Shown here: piece after piece, positions 63,959-64,000 of the stretch
How positions within the stretch are numbered: position 1 is the stretch's first letter
How the letters are laid out: every line of letters starts with the position of its first letter
From: Roseovarius sp. MMSF_3359
GTDB lineage: Bacteria; Pseudomonadota; Alphaproteobacteria; Rhodobacterales; Rhodobacteraceae
Direction of reading: 5' to 3'
DNA: 64,000 nt
Assembly (NCBI RefSeq): GCF_030733385.1
Contig: NZ_JASHJC010000009.1
Span: forward strand, 62,001-126,000
The notes under the pieces: model-generated
Database searches by the model: none
Told to the model about the DNA's origin: nothing
Seen by the model: the letters and a program-made list of their open reading frames with translations, nothing else
Translations under genes and position numbers: made by a program

Positions 63959-64000
63959 CAGCAGTATCGCTTTATTGGGATCGGGTCATTCATAACTGCC

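Noticed and set aside
1..64000. CRISPR arrays, prophage, transposons or integrons
   Set aside because: No repeated 25-40-base units with spacers, no integrase/transposase frames and no long direct repeats were seen.

Overview
The window reads as chromosomal DNA of a GC-rich (low to mid 60s percent by eye) alphaproteobacterium, most likely a marine Rhodobacterales / Roseobacter-group bacterium. The reasons are the family mix (VPLPA-CTERM protein, TLESWS bacterial sodium channel, DUF1203 and DUF1285 proteins, short CIO-type cytochrome bd, class I PHA synthase, a serC leader in front of serC-serA) and the palindromic spacer repeats. No rRNA, tRNA, CRISPR array, transposase or phage gene was seen. 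Gene density is high and no gene-free stretch exceeds 300 bases.

Layout. 0-3 kb: end of a membrane protein, then a universal stress protein and a sodium:alanine symporter, divergent from an Lrp/AsnC regulator. 3-5.8 kb: cydAB and a small zinc-finger protein. 6-11 kb: a fused hydantoinase/oxoprolinase, a rhodanese/DSP-like phosphatase and a degenerate DgoK-like protein. 10.8-15 kb: a two-component system preceded by a small protein, an unknown protein, a DsbA-like thioredoxin and a 59-residue CHCC zinc-finger protein. 15-21.8 kb: an orphan ABC ATPase, a DUF1203 protein, a VPLPA-CTERM protein, a voltage-gated sodium channel, a UbiB-like kinase, hydroxypyruvate isomerase, an SDR and a DUF1285 protein. 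21.8-28.5 kb: a translationally coupled MoxR / DUF58 / BatA-DUF4159 / vWA-like operon.

28.5-31.8 kb: a DUF2141 protein and a sterol-desaturase-type hydroxylase, divergent from a TetR regulator overlapping a Rieske oxygenase; the shared promoter is an inverted repeat whose arms are the two -35 hexamers. 31.9-36.8 kb: pncB, an AT-rich Fic gene, arfB, a candidate structured small RNA, a queuosine-precursor transporter and mepA. 36.8-44.3 kb: an MFS transporter, a thioesterase, YggT, RecQ, YaaA and a hybrid histidine kinase with a degenerate first receiver. 44.4-52.5 kb: alpha-2-macroglobulin and pbpC, separated by a lower-GC glycolipid-binding gene. 52.5-64 kb: a thiolase, a phosphoesterase, serA and serC with a leader RNA, a P-type cation ATPase, a phasin-like protein, PHA synthase and a histone-deacetylase-family enzyme.

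The clearest functional modules are amino-acid uptake under Lrp, microaerobic respiration (cydAB), envelope surveillance (A2M-PbpC and MoxR-BatA), serine synthesis and polyhydroxyalkanoate storage. The least explained elements are the structured RNA near 35 kb, the Fic promoter motif cluster, the glycolipid-binding insertion between A2M and PbpC, and the hydroxylase/TetR/Rieske locus. All functions are inferred from sequence alone; no database search was run.
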